This document shows positions 25,995 to 34,552 of a DNA stretch of 57,687 nt, one piece after another. The first letter of the stretch is position 1; each line of letters begins with the position of its first letter. The DNA comes from Nitrospira sp. (GTDB lineage: Bacteria > Nitrospirota > Nitrospiria > Nitrospirales > Nitrospiraceae), in NCBI GenBank assembly GCA_009594865.1, contig VOPT01000024.1, positions 1-57,687 on the forward strand. The letters run 5' to 3'. Made by a program: the position numbers and the translations under genes. The notes beneath the pieces are model-generated. The model saw nothing but the letters and a program-made list of their open reading frames with translations. It did not search any database and had not been told where the DNA came from.

Positions 25995-27863
25995 TCAGGC
26001 GGCAACACCCGGGTTATGCCAAGCCTGAGCGTTTTGAACCAATTCTGAGGTATCCAGAATGAGCACGACCTTGCCTTCGCCGGTGATCGTGGCGCCCGAT
26101 ACGCCTTTGACGGTTTCCAGATAATCCCAAATCGACTTGATCACCACTTCTTCTTGAGATCGCAATTCATCGACGACCACCCCGACTCGACGATCGCCCA
26201 ATGCCGCGACCACCACGTAGAACCGCTCACGATCGGAGTCGGTCGGAATATCGAATTCCTGGGCCAAGCGAATGAGCGGCAGCACCCGGTCACGTAAGTG
26301 CAGCACTTCACGCCCGTTGATCGTCTTGATCTCCGATCGGGAGATACGTACGGCTTCGATGACAGTGCTCAAAGGGATGGCAAAAATCGATCGCTCGACT
26401 TCCACCATCAACGCCTGAATGATGGCGATCGTCAGCGGCAGCTTGATGATAATCTGACTCCCCTTACCGGGCTCGGACTCCAAATCCACGCTGCCGTTGA
26501 TTTTGCGGATGTTCGTCCGGACCACATCCATGCCGACCCCCCGGCCGGATACATCGGTGACCTTTTCGGCCGTGCTGAATCCAGGCAGGAAAATGAGGTT
26601 CAAGACTTCACGATGTTCCATTGTGGCCAGCTCGGCCTCGCTGATCAGGCCTTTCGATAAGGCTTTCTCCTTGATCTTTTCGACCTGAATTCCGCGCCCG
26701 TCATCGTTGATACGAATAACGATGCTGTTGCCTTCCTGACTCGCGGCAATCGTGAGTTGGCCTTCCCCTGCTTTGCCCTTGGCCTGGCGCTCCGCCGGCG
26801 TTTCGATTCCATGATCGATGGCGTTGCGCACCAGGTGCACGAGGGGATCGCCGATCTCGTCGGCAACGGACTTGTCGAGCTCCGTCTCCTCGCCGCGCAT
26901 TTCCAAATGCACCTGTTTGTTCAACTTTTGCGAGAGGTCCCGCACCATGCGAGGCAACTTGGCGAACACTTTTTTGATCGGAAGCATGCGGGTCTTCATC
27001 ACGGCCAGCTGCAAATCGGTCGTCACCAAGTTGAGCTGCGCGAGGGTTTCGCTGAGCACGCGAACCTGCGGGTCAGACTCGTGCTGCTGCTCCAATTGCG
27101 TACCGATCTTGATGAGACGGTTGCGCCCGAGGACCAACTCTCCGACCAGGTTCATCACGCTGTCGAGACGTTTGGTTTCCACGCGAATGGTGGCGTCTTC
27201 CTCCGCCGGTTTCGGTTGTTTCTCTTGTTTGTGCAGCGCTTGATCGAGGGCGCGCTCCGTGATGGCTTTCGCTTGCAACAGGATTTCGCCCAGCGGCGTC
27301 TTGGGTTCTGCTTGATGCTGTTGCGCGGTGAGCGCATCGAGGACCTGCTCCTTGGAGGCCAGTCCGTCGTTCACCAGAATTTCACCCAGCGTCTGTGGCG
27401 CGACCACTGGCGTCGCCGCCGCTTCAACCTTCGGGGCAACCGCTTCCATTGGCGCGGGCGCCGCGGCGATCGTCTTTCCGTTGAGAATATCGTCGAGTTT
27501 GGCGGCAATCGCTGCCGTGGCGACATGACTGTCTGCGCCGGATTCCCGGATGTCGGCCATGATGGCCTTAATGACATCGATGGTTTCGAGAATGAGGCTG
27601 ATGATGGCCGGGTTCACGGCCATTTCACCCTGGCGCAGCTTGTTCAGAATGTTTTCGCCACGATGGGCGACGTCCACCAAATTATTGAAACCGAGGAAAC
27701 CGGCGGACCCCTTCATGCTATGCATCGCGCGGAAGATCTCGTTCAACAGATCGGTGTTGTTGGGATCGGACTCCAACGTCACAAACCGCTGATCCAGCAC
27801 TTCCAACATCTCGTTGGATTCAGTCAGAAAGTCATTCAGGATTTCCTGCATCTCATCGCTCAT
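25995..27863 (-). CDS. cheA: CheA chemotaxis histidine kinase (copy 2)
   Basis: 622 residues. Hpt with His48 in RAMHSMKGSAG; no recognisable P2; Ala/Pro-rich linker; tandem MshEN-like motifs at 157-181 (TLGEILVNDG...ALTAQ) and 189-213 (PLGEILLQAK...ALHKQ); P3 from ~225; ATPase with HLVRNAIDHG, DDGRGIQVE and [10 protein letters not shown]5 from ~480. It is distinct from CheA1 in sequence and lacks CheA1's P2-like segment, so CheY docking may differ. It lies 8 bases downstream of cheZ. Confidence 0.96.
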   Translation of the reverse strand: MSDEMQEILNDFLTESNEMLEVLDQRFVTLESDPNNTDLLNEIFRAMHSMKGSAGFLGFNNLVDVAHRGENILNKLRQGEMAVNPAIISLILETIDVIKAIMADIRESGADSHVATAAIAAKLDDILNGKTIAAAPAPMEAVAPKVEAAATPVVAPQTLGEILVNDGLASKEQVLDALTAQQHQAEPKTPLGEILLQAKAITERALDQALHKQEKQPKPAEEDATIRVETKRLDSVMNLVGELVLGRNRLIKIGTQLEQQHESDPQVRVLSETLAQLNLVTTDLQLAVMKTRMLPIKKVFAKLPRMVRDLSQKLNKQVHLEMRGEETELDKSVADEIGDPLVHLVRNAIDHGIETPAERQAKGKAGEGQLTIAASQEGNSIVIRINDDGRGIQVEKIKEKALSKGLISEAELATMEHREVLNLIFLPGFSTAEKVTDVSGRGVGMDVVRTNIRKINGSVDLESEPGKGSQIIIKLPLTIAIIQALMVEVERSIFAIPLSTVIEAVRISRSEIKTINGREVLHLRDRVLPLIRLAQEFDIPTDSDRERFYVVVAALGDRRVGVVVDELRSQEEVVIKSIWDYLETVKGVSGATITGEGKVVLILDTSELVQNAQAWHNPGVAA

Positions 27864-27871
27864 AACCCACC

Positions 27872-28522
27872 TCAGTTAAAACCGAATTGCTTCAGGATCT
27901 CGTCGGCCAGATCTTGATCCATGGATGTATTCTTGGTCGCTTCCAATTGCTTCAGCATCTGGCTGGCTTTGTCCTGCTCTTGTTTGGCCGCCTGCTTTTG
28001 GTAGGGGCCGAAGACCACCACGAGCTGGAGCAATTTATGTTCGACTTCCCGCAGGATGGTCACGAGCTTGTTCACGCTTTGCGCCACCAGATCCTGGAAG
28101 GACAAGGCCGTCATGATGTCGAGGAGTCGCTTGTCGTCGGCGTTGATGGCATTGCTGACGGCGTGCATCTGCTGGAGGATTGCCGGCGCCGCCTGCGTGG
28201 CTTGCAACGCGAGGGTCAACTCCTTGAGCATGCCGCTGAGTTTGATGTGATTGTCCTGAATCGCCTCAACCTCGAGCATGACCTTATGGGTCCCCTGCTC
28301 GGTCATGGTTTTCAGATTGGTGAGGTGGCTGAGCGCCTGCGGCAGCTGTTCGGTCGAGGTACTGACCGGCGCACTGAATTCGGACAGCGTCTTCATCGTG
28401 GTATCGATGAAGCGGGCTAATTCGCCGAGCTCCTCATAGAGCTTGGTGTCGGGCGCTTTGTCGTCCTGCTCTGCTTCATCCGTCGCTGGTTGCGACTGGG
28501 CCGCCGCGCGTAGTTGTGCCAT
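27872..28522 (-). CDS. cheZ: CheZ CheY-P phosphatase
   Basis: 216 residues from ATG at 28522; a GTG four codons earlier is possible. The long helical hairpin includes LSFQDLVAQSVNKL, whose DxxxQ spacing keeps the two catalytic residues (Asp143 and Gln147 of the E. coli enzyme). The C-terminal helix DQDLADEILKQFGFN resembles the CheY-binding tail of E. coli CheZ (DQVDDLLDSLGF). It accelerates loss of phosphate from CheY. Placed directly after cheY2, whose product is its probable substrate. Confidence 0.93.
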   Translation of the reverse strand: MAQLRAAAQSQPATDEAEQDDKAPDTKLYEELGELARFIDTTMKTLSEFSAPVSTSTEQLPQALSHLTNLKTMTEQGTHKVMLEVEAIQDNHIKLSGMLKELTLALQATQAAPAILQQMHAVSNAINADDKRLLDIMTALSFQDLVAQSVNKLVTILREVEHKLLQLVVVFGPYQKQAAKQEQDKASQMLKQLEATKNTSMDQDLADEILKQFGFN

Positions 28523-28548
28523 CGTCCCTCCCACCGGTTTAGAGCCGA

Positions 28549-28929
28549 TTACTTGAAAATCTTGTTGATTTTGTCTTGCATCGTCTCTGCGGTGAACGGC
28601 TTGACGACGTAGTTGCTGACGCCGGCCTGGACGGCCTCCATCAGATTTTCTTTCTGGGCTTCTGCGGTGACCATCAGGACCGGAATTTTCTTGAGCGATT
28701 CATCCGCCCGGATGGCGCGCAGCATATCGATACCCATCATGACGGGCATGTTCCAATCGGACACCACGAAGCCGTACGTATCCGCTTTCAGCTTGGTCAA
28801 CGCCTCCTGACCGTTTTCGGCCTCTTCCAGGTTGTTGAAGCCAAGCTGTTTGAGGATATTTTTGACGATCCTCCGCATGGTGGACATGTCATCGACGACG
28901 AGAATTTTCATGTTTGGATCAGCCGGCAT
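28549..28929 (-). CDS. cheY: CheY response regulator (copy 2)
   Basis: A 126-residue receiver closely resembling the enterobacterial motor-binding Che[25 protein letters not shown], phospho-Asp in [14 protein letters not shown], Thr in LMVTAEA and Lys in YVVKPFT. An AAGGAGG Shine-Dalgarno precedes the ATG. The genes cheR2-cheY2-cheZ-cheA2 follow each other with 8-26 base gaps. This is the best candidate for the FliM-binding CheY of the organism. Confidence 0.95.
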   Translation of the reverse strand: MPADPNMKILVVDDMSTMRRIVKNILKQLGFNNLEEAENGQEALTKLKADTYGFVVSDWNMPVMMGIDMLRAIRADESLKKIPVLMVTAEAQKENLMEAVQAGVSNYVVKPFTAETMQDKINKIFK

Positions 28930-28941
28930 GGGTCCTCCTTA

Positions 28942-29802
28942 CTATTTCTCATGAATCACTGAACGGCCTGCATGAATGGTTTTGAACAGCCCTGCCGTGT
29001 CGTGCAGGGTCTCGGAAAAGCCGATCATCAAGTAGCCCTTCGGACGAAGGGCGTCACGCAGATCCGAGACGATTTGAGCCTTGGCTTTGTCGTCGAAATA
29101 GATGAGGCAGTTGCGACAAAAAATAATATCGATGCCGCGGATCAGTTTCAGTCTCGGACGGTCGTAGAGATTGACATTCATGAACCGCACCATGTCCTTC
29201 ACGGGCTGCACCAATGTCTGTTCGTCCTTGTTTCCGGTGAAGTAGCGTCCGAGCATTGCCGGCGGCACCTTCCGTAACGAGTGTGACGAATAGGTGGCTG
29301 TTCGTGCGATGTTCAGGACATTTTCACTGATATCGGTCGCCAGGATATCGATGGTCCAGCCGGACAGCGGTGGATAGTCGCGCAGCAGCAGCGCCAGGGT
29401 ATAGGGCTCGTCCCCGGTCGAGCAGGCGGCACTCCAGATTCGCAGTTGCTTGGTCTGGGCGTTCGTTTTCATGACTTCCGGAATCATCACTTTCATGAAA
29501 CTGTCGAGCTGGGCCTCATCGCGGAAGAAGTAGGTTTCATTCGTGGTGATGACGGTATACAGCTCGGTAATCTCGCGATCTCGGTACGCATCGAAACGCA
29601 AAAAAGCGAGATACTGTTCAAATGTCTGACAACGGCAGGCCTTCAACCGAGGGAGCAGCCGGTTTTCGAGCAGGTACGTCTTGTTGTCCTGAAAATGAAT
29701 GCCGGTCATCTCATAGATGAGATCCCGGAGCTGCTTGAATGTGTCGGGGCTTAGCTTCAGGGCAGGCGGCTCCGTTTTTCTCGCCGTATTTGTCTCGGCC
29801 AT
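28942..29802 (-). CDS. cheR: CheR chemoreceptor methyltransferase (copy 2)
   Basis: 286 residues. N-terminal helical domain (LSPDTFKQLRDLIYEMTGIH), SAM-binding IWSAACSTGDEPYTLAL, ILATDISENVL, FCRNCLIYFDD and C-terminal GYLMIGFSETL. It methylates receptor glutamates. Divergence from CheR1 (8858-9676) is large throughout, so the two probably belong to different chemosensory sets. It starts 109 bases after the HTH gene and 12 before cheY2. Confidence 0.95.
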   Translation of the reverse strand: MAETNTARKTEPPALKLSPDTFKQLRDLIYEMTGIHFQDNKTYLLENRLLPRLKACRCQTFEQYLAFLRFDAYRDREITELYTVITTNETYFFRDEAQLDSFMKVMIPEVMKTNAQTKQLRIWSAACSTGDEPYTLALLLRDYPPLSGWTIDILATDISENVLNIARTATYSSHSLRKVPPAMLGRYFTGNKDEQTLVQPVKDMVRFMNVNLYDRPRLKLIRGIDIIFCRNCLIYFDDKAKAQIVSDLRDALRPKGYLMIGFSETLHDTAGLFKTIHAGRSVIHEK

Positions 29803-29911
29803 CGCATACCTCGTTCGGACCGCTGAAGGTGAGCTCGATCGCCGGACCTCTCATGAAGTCCGCGCCGCTTACGTGTTGTCGGCCCTGCACATCCCTCTCT
29901 CCAACGAGAGA

Positions 29912-30142
29912 TCAGTGGTGCTGAGTCCGGCTGTGCATCCAATCGTGAATATCGCGTCGGAGGAACCGCCAGTGTTTTCCGATTTTGGAGGCCGGCAATT
30001 CTCCCAGACGCGCGAGCTTATACACCGTGGATTTGGGGACGCGCAGAAATCGCGCGACCTCCGACACGGTGAGAATCTCGCCTTCCGAAGGCGATACACT
30101 GTCGAGGCTGACGTTGGTTGTAGGTGCAAGAGCGTTGTTCAT
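29912..30142 (-). CDS. Small excisionase-type HTH DNA-binding protein
   Basis: 76 residues from ATG at 30142. A MerR/excisionase-type winged HTH (HTH_17) spans ~22-68: LTVSEVARFLRVPKSTVYKL, then ASKIGKHWRFLRRDIHDWM. It heads the cheR2-cheY2-cheZ-cheA2 run and is divergent from the MinD/FlhG-like gene, a position typical of a local regulator. The open frame extends nine codons further upstream, but that would place the start inside the sigma-28 element at 30153-30180, so the shorter form is preferred. Regulatory targets are unknown. Confidence 0.8.
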   Translation of the reverse strand: MNNALAPTTNVSLDSVSPSEGEILTVSEVARFLRVPKSTVYKLARLGELPASKIGKHWRFLRRDIHDWMHSRTQHH

Positions 30143-30152
30143 AATGGATATG

Positions 30153-30180
30153 GTATCGGTGGGCGCCATCTCAAACTTTA
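30153..30180 (-). promoter_or_regulatory. Sigma-28-type promoter of the HTH-cheR2-cheY2-cheZ-cheA2 operon
   Basis: On the minus strand, TAAAGTTT (30173-30180, a perfect -35), 12 bases, ACCGATAC (30153-30160). The predicted start is within a few bases of the HTH ATG. The element is the strongest -35 match in the window. Confidence 0.65.
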
Positions 30181-30330
30181 GTTGCCGGTTCTTGAACGAT
30201 GGGGTTTAATAAGGCACAACCTGCGAGTGGGGTCGAAATGTGCTCCCTCTGAGTCCATTCCGTTCAGGTTCCGAGTCCGAAGGACCGACAACAGACATCG
30301 GCAATCACACACCAGGCTGAGAGAGTTCGG

Positions 30331-31260
30331 ATGGCCACCATCGTATCGATAGGATCAGGTAAGGGCGGTGTAGGAAAGAGCGTCATCGCCGCGAATTTGG
30401 CCATGTTATTGGCCAAACGAGGCAAACGCGTGGTGCTGGCGGATCTCGATGTGGGAGGCGCCGACGCGCACATTCTATTCGGTCTGCTGAATCCTCCCCG
30501 CACCTTGACCGATTTCGTGGAACGACGGGTCGAGCGTCTGGAAGAGGTGCTACAGCCGATTTCTGCGCATCCGTTCCTGCAATTACTCCCCGGCACCGGC
30601 GATACGCTGGCGACCGCCAACCTCCCCTACGCCAAGAAAAAGCGCCTGATCCGTCACTTCTCCCAGTTACAAGCCGACGTCATCATCGTCGATATCGGCG
30701 CCGGCACCAGTTATCATGCCCTCGATTTCTTCCTCATGGCCGACTGGTATTTGACGGTGGCGACGCCGGATCCGACCTCGGTCCTTGATCTCTACCGGTT
30801 TATTAAGTTGGCCGCGATTCGCCGCGTCTTATCGGCCTTCTTGTCCCGTGACGCCGTGAGCGAGGCGCTCTCGGATCGCGATTTCTCCAGTATCGATGAG
30901 GTTATCCAGGCGGTGGGTGAGACGGATCCGAATGCCAGAGATACGGCGAGCCGGACCTTGCAAGGGTTTCAGCCGTATCTCATCGTGAACCGCGTGTCAG
31001 GCAAATCCCGCGTGAATGTGCTGCAGCTAAAAAAGCTGCTGAAGGAGTATGTCGGGGGAGACTTGACGATGCTGGGAGAGATTCCGGACGATCCGGCTAT
31101 GACCCGCGCGGTTCGCAGTTACTTGCCAGTGGTGGAATTCGAACCCACCGCGCCTGCCTCCGTCGCCCTCAACAGGGCGGCCGACGCGCTTCTGGCTGAA
31201 CTCACCAAGCCCACCCCGGTAGCGACGGAATCCGCTCCATCGCCGGAGCGGGCGGCGTAG
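30331..31260 (+). CDS. MinD/ParA-type ATPase, FlhG-like
   Basis: 309 residues. Deviant Walker A SGKGGVGKSVIAANLA at the very N-terminus, LADLDVGGADAHILFGL (A'), VIIVDIGAGTSYHALDFF (B) and a C-terminal part with NRVSGKSRVNV and PDDPAMTRAVR. MinD-family proteins near flagellar genes usually control flagellar number or place (FlhG/FleN). Here the protein lacks the N-terminal DQAxxLR extension with which canonical FlhG stimulates FlhF, and no flhF is adjacent. It ends in an Ala/Pro-rich tail. It is the only sizeable plus-strand gene in the motility region, divergent from the HTH gene and convergent with the PilZ gene. Confidence 0.85.
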   Translation: MATIVSIGSGKGGVGKSVIAANLAMLLAKRGKRVVLADLDVGGADAHILFGLLNPPRTLTDFVERRVERLEEVLQPISAHPFLQLLPGTGDTLATANLPYAKKKRLIRHFSQLQADVIIVDIGAGTSYHALDFFLMADWYLTVATPDPTSVLDLYRFIKLAAIRRVLSAFLSRDAVSEALSDRDFSSIDEVIQAVGETDPNARDTASRTLQGFQPYLIVNRVSGKSRVNVLQLKKLLKEYVGGDLTMLGEIPDDPAMTRAVRSYLPVVEFEPTAPASVALNRAADALLAELTKPTPVATESAPSPERAA

Positions 31261-31293
31261 AAGCTCGCCGCACTCATTCTGATCGTCTCCACT

Positions 31294-31914
31294 TCACAGA
31301 GAAGTATGCGCGGCTTTCCGCGTTCGTAGCCGTTCGGCTTGAACCTGGAGAATATGCCGGATAATCAGTTCCTGCTCATCCCCGCCCAGGTCGACAAACT
31401 GGGTGGCGAGATGAAATCCTGCCTTGCCCTGTTCGAGCGGCGTCACCCGGATGATCCTCGCCATCGTTTCAATCATGCTGAACGGCGGCAGGATCACCTT
31501 CACCATCAACAGATCGTCCGCCTGAAACTCGCGGGGGGTGTTGAATCCTAACCCGCCTGCGCTGATATCCACATCGATCAGTCGCGCGATGGCCACACTG
31601 CCGGGGTGACTCTTGACCATCGATTTGAGGATTGTCTCCAGCATCCAGTCGATTTTCGACACCCACGGGAGGAGCGGAGAACCGGCAAATGTCTCCCCTG
31701 CCCGTATCAGCAAATCAATGGTGGGCTTCGAGACGGCCGTGGCAATGGTATCTTCTGTCGCCGGCGGTAGGTACTGGTTCATCGCTTCCAGCGGCTCGTC
31801 GGCTCGGCGATATTCGAGCAGCAGCCGATCGTCGATGCGGAGCCACTCGCGCCGTTCCTCGTTCTTGTTGTCGTGATGCGGGTGCTGCAGCAGCGGCTCA
31901 GGGGAAGGCCTCAT
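31294..31914 (-). CDS. PilZ-domain protein with a split motif
   Basis: 206 residues from ATG at 31914 (GAGAGG upstream); 22 more codons are open. The c-di-GMP-binding pieces are RREWLR (21-26, RRxxxR) and DISAGG (116-121, DxSxxG). They are ~90 residues apart where a simple PilZ has about 30, so a helical insertion (~45-105, including WMLETILKSMVKS) lies between them. PilZ proteins beside flagellar genes commonly act as motility brakes. It is the last gene of the fliC-flaG-fliD-fliS run. Confidence 0.85.
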   Translation of the reverse strand: MRPSPEPLLQHPHHDNKNEERREWLRIDDRLLLEYRRADEPLEAMNQYLPPATEDTIATAVSKPTIDLLIRAGETFAGSPLLPWVSKIDWMLETILKSMVKSHPGSVAIARLIDVDISAGGLGFNTPREFQADDLLMVKVILPPFSMIETMARIIRVTPLEQGKAGFHLATQFVDLGGDEQELIIRHILQVQAERLRTRKAAHTSL

Positions 31915-31969
31915 ACCAAACCTCTCTCGTAGAAGGTAGCAAGCACCCGGGTTGTCTGGCCGACGAACC

Positions 31970-32314
31970 TCAGGCTTCACGATGTATCGTTACACGGTCC
32001 GAGGTGGCTTGTCCGCTACTTTCACGTAATTGGCGCAGATGCCGCGTCACTTGGGCGGCGTCAGCCAATAGGGAGGAGATGCCCGACTGCGCAACCAGGA
32101 TGGCCTGGCGAATGTCTTCATCCATGCTGAGAAGTTGTTGCGCAACGGTTCGGTCCGGCGCGCAAGCGGACAAGGCGATAGCTCGCGCGCTATAGCAGGC
32201 GTCGACGCGATCCCAGTCACCGGACCGGGCGGCGTCCAGCGCTTGGATCGTGAGCAGTTCAATGGAGCCACACTCGTGAAGCGAACCGGGGTGGGACGAA
32301 CTAAGTGCCGACAT
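31970..32314 (-). CDS. fliT: FliT-like flagellar export chaperone
   Basis: A 114-residue, mostly helical protein (IELLTIQALDAARSGDWDRV, LLSMDEDIRQAILV, LRQLRESSGQ) with no catalytic motif. It overlaps fliS by 14 bases and lies in the position where FliT, the chaperone of the filament cap FliD, is encoded in many bacteria. Similarity to known FliT is too weak to be seen by eye, so the call rests on size, helical pattern and position. Confidence 0.65.
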   Translation of the reverse strand: MSALSSSHPGSLHECGSIELLTIQALDAARSGDWDRVDACYSARAIALSACAPDRTVAQQLLSMDEDIRQAILVAQSGISSLLADAAQVTRHLRQLRESSGQATSDRVTIHREA

Positions 32315-32693
32315 GCGTCACCGCTTCTTGCCTGGCGACGACCTGCCACCCTTCTCGCAGGGTCGTCAGGCAGCGAATCGGTCCGTCCAGGTGTTTGCCG
32401 TTATGCCGGAGATTGGCTTGGATACACTGCTGAACCATATAGTCATACAACCGGTGCAAGGAGACGGCGATCTCCCCGCCTCGTTCGAAATCCAGGACGC
32501 TGGATAGTTCTCCGACGATGGCCATGCTGCGGTCGAGAAATCTGGCCTTATCCTTGTAGTTATTGGTGAGGATGGCTTCCCGGGCGAGTTCCATCGATTG
32601 AATAGCGGAATCGTAGAGCATCACGATCAGTTGGACTCGATTGGCGGTCATGACTTGCGTCTGTTGATAGGCGTTCGCTGCGGTAGCAATCAT
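32301..32693 (-). CDS. fliS: FliS flagellin chaperone
   Basis: 130 residues with the FliS pattern: AANAYQQTQVMTANRVQLIV, MLYDSAIQSMELAREAI, then KDKARFLDRSMAIVGELSSVLD and LYDYMVQQCIQANL. FliS binds the C-terminal helix of flagellin and keeps it unpolymerised until export. AAGGT precedes the ATG. It sits 15 bases after fliD and overlaps the fliT-like gene. Confidence 0.95.
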   Translation of the reverse strand: MIATAANAYQQTQVMTANRVQLIVMLYDSAIQSMELAREAILTNNYKDKARFLDRSMAIVGELSSVLDFERGGEIAVSLHRLYDYMVQQCIQANLRHNGKHLDGPIRCLTTLREGWQVVARQEAVTHVGT

Positions 32694-32708
32694 GGTGACC
32701 TTATCTGG

Positions 32709-34100
32709 TTATTGTAACGCCTGGAGAGCGCTGGTTTGGCTTTTGAGTTTCTGGAGTAAGGCATCGAGCGATGCAAATTGCAGTCGCAACCGTTCTTCAT
32801 ATTGCGAGGCGATATCTTCCTTGCGCCCGATTTCATCGGTAAGTTTGCCGATCTGGCTGGTGATAGAGGCCTTTCTGACCGTAAAGGCGCCGGTATCGAC
32901 GGCATCGAGGAAATCGACTGCCTTGACCACGCGATCCGCAATGCCGCTGGATGTCGATTGCGAGATAAACAGGGCCTTCGTGGCGCTGTAGTTACTGGCC
33001 AGTGCTGCGTCCAACTTGGCCTCGTCCACCGTGACGGTCCCATCGCGCTCCGTCTTGAACCCGATGGAGCCCAAGCTTTTATAGGTGGGCAATCCGCTGA
33101 CCTCTCCGGACAGCGCGGTGCGCAACTGGCTCAGGACGTTCTTCGCCGTACTCTCATTGAAAAAGATCCCGCCGGTCTTCGTGGAAATATCATACGTCGT
33201 GCGTTCATTGACGAATTTCACAATGTCGTTGTAGGCGGTCGCCAGCGCTTTGATATTGGTTTTGACGCTGTCGGGATCCGTGGAGATATTGACGGTGACC
33301 GGCTCCGGTGTGGGGGTGGTGACCGTCTTGGATTTGAGCGTGAGAGTCACATCCGGAATCGCGTCGCTGATCACATTGCTTTCACGTTCGATGGAGATCG
33401 TCGTCTGCCCTGGATCTCCGATCACGACAATAGCGTTCTGACCCGCTTGAAGCGTACTGCTGCCTCCGGTCCCGCTCGTGTTGGTAAAATCTAAGTTCGT
33501 GGTGTCCGTGACGACCGTCACGGCATTGGCGGCGCCCGTATTCGTAGCAGTGAGGGTCAAGCGATAGGCCGGGCTTGCGGTCGTCCCTGTGTTGATGACG
33601 GAGGCCGTCACACCGGCGCCCAGATCGTTGATGGCGGAACGAAGATCGTCGAGTGTGGCGCCATCGTTGAGCGTCACGGTTTGATTCGCGCCGGTTCCGA
33701 CTTTGAAGGTGAAGGTGCCCGAGCCGGAGACGATCGGAGTGGTCGTGGCTGCGACCGCCTTGGCCGTGCTGTTGGTAATTTGATGGGCTTTGGCTAACTG
33801 CGTGACCTGCACCGTATAACTGCCGGTGGCCGCGCCGGCGCCGGCTTGCGCGGTTAATTTGGTGTCATCGCTGACAGTCGTGGTCGTGCGGTCGAAGCTG
33901 GTCGGAAGGCGGATGGCATTGGCGGCACTCTGCAGGGCGAGTAGCTTGTCGCCCAGGGTCCCGTAGTCGGTCAGTTTGCTCTGCAGGTTGGTCTTCTTCG
34001 TATTTAACGCGTCGATCGGCAGGCGTTGGACTTTGGCCAATTCCGTTACGACTTGGCCAAAGTCCACACCGTTGCCTAACCCGCCGAAACTGATCGCCAT
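32709..34100 (-). CDS. fliD: FliD filament cap protein
   Basis: 463 residues. N-terminal domain MAISFGGLGNGVDFGQVVTE with DALNTKKTNLQSKLTDYGTL, long Thr/Ser/Ala-rich D2-D3 region (~70-260) with GDPGQTTISIERESNVISDA, and C-terminal coiled coil ending KLKSQTSALQAL. The cap folds exported flagellin at the growing tip. AAAGGGA precedes the ATG. Length is within the usual 450-500 range. The central region is rich in Thr and Ala and could also be glycosylated. Confidence 0.95.
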   Translation of the reverse strand: MAISFGGLGNGVDFGQVVTELAKVQRLPIDALNTKKTNLQSKLTDYGTLGDKLLALQSAANAIRLPTSFDRTTTTVSDDTKLTAQAGAGAATGSYTVQVTQLAKAHQITNSTAKAVAATTTPIVSGSGTFTFKVGTGANQTVTLNDGATLDDLRSAINDLGAGVTASVINTGTTASPAYRLTLTATNTGAANAVTVVTDTTNLDFTNTSGTGGSSTLQAGQNAIVVIGDPGQTTISIERESNVISDAIPDVTLTLKSKTVTTPTPEPVTVNISTDPDSVKTNIKALATAYNDIVKFVNERTTYDISTKTGGIFFNESTAKNVLSQLRTALSGEVSGLPTYKSLGSIGFKTERDGTVTVDEAKLDAALASNYSATKALFISQSTSSGIADRVVKAVDFLDAVDTGAFTVRKASITSQIGKLTDEIGRKEDIASQYEERLRLQFASLDALLQKLKSQTSALQALQ

Positions 34101-34127
34101 GACATCCCTTTCATGCCGTTGCGCAGG

Positions 34128-34487
34128 TTACACCTTGTGGTGCAGGAGCAGCCCCGTGGGCGTTTCCAGCCTCTTCGCAAGGTCGATGACTTCCTGCTGT
34201 GGTATCTGGCGGATAACGGTACCGGAATCCCCGTCCATCACCTTGACCACCACCCGATCGAGATCCGGATCCACGCTAAACTCCAGCCTGGAGTCTGCCT
34301 TTTTGAATACCTCACGCACGCGCGTGAGCGCCTGTTCCAGATCTTTTCCCTTCGTCTCACTCGTAGACGGCTCAGATTCGGGCGCTTTGGCCTCGACCTT
34401 CTTTTCGGTCGAATGCGCTGGCCCGTTCTGCGTCGCTTGGATGGCAGCTGCGGGGAGGTCTTTCATACTGGAAACATCGTGGACCAT
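34128..34487 (-). CDS. flaG: FlaG protein
   Basis: 119 residues. A disordered, Glu/Ser/Lys-rich N-terminal half (EKKVEAKAPESEPSTSETK) is followed by the conserved FlaG domain: LEFSVDPDLDRVVVKVMD, VIRQIPQQEVIDLAKRL. FlaG proteins influence filament length and lie between flagellin and fliD in many genomes, as here. Strong Shine-Dalgarno (AGGAGGG). Preceded by the hairpin at 34512-34539. Confidence 0.92.
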   Translation of the reverse strand: MVHDVSSMKDLPAAAIQATQNGPAHSTEKKVEAKAPESEPSTSETKGKDLEQALTRVREVFKKADSRLEFSVDPDLDRVVVKVMDGDSGTVIRQIPQQEVIDLAKRLETPTGLLLHHKV

Positions 34488-34511
34488 GTTACCCTCCTAG
34501 GATCAGGCCGT

Positions 34512-34539
34512 GGGTAGCTCTCACGCTGGAGAGCTACCC
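34512..34539. terminator. Hairpin after fliC
   Basis: GGGTAGCTCTC, loop ACGCTG, GAGAGCTACCC: a perfect 11-bp stem 13 bases beyond the fliC stop. No T-run follows on the minus strand. It probably protects or partly terminates the abundant flagellin mRNA while leaving low read-through into flaG-fliD-fliS. Confidence 0.65.
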
Positions 34540-34552
34540 GCCGGCTGACGCC

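Noticed and set aside
26757..27917. 386-residue plus-strand open frame
   Set aside because: Antisense to cheA2, which has all kinase motifs; no family signature on the plus strand.
30205..30225. Sigma-54-like GGCAC...GC before the FlhG-like gene
   Set aside because: Only eight bases separate GG and GC; not a valid -24/-12 element.
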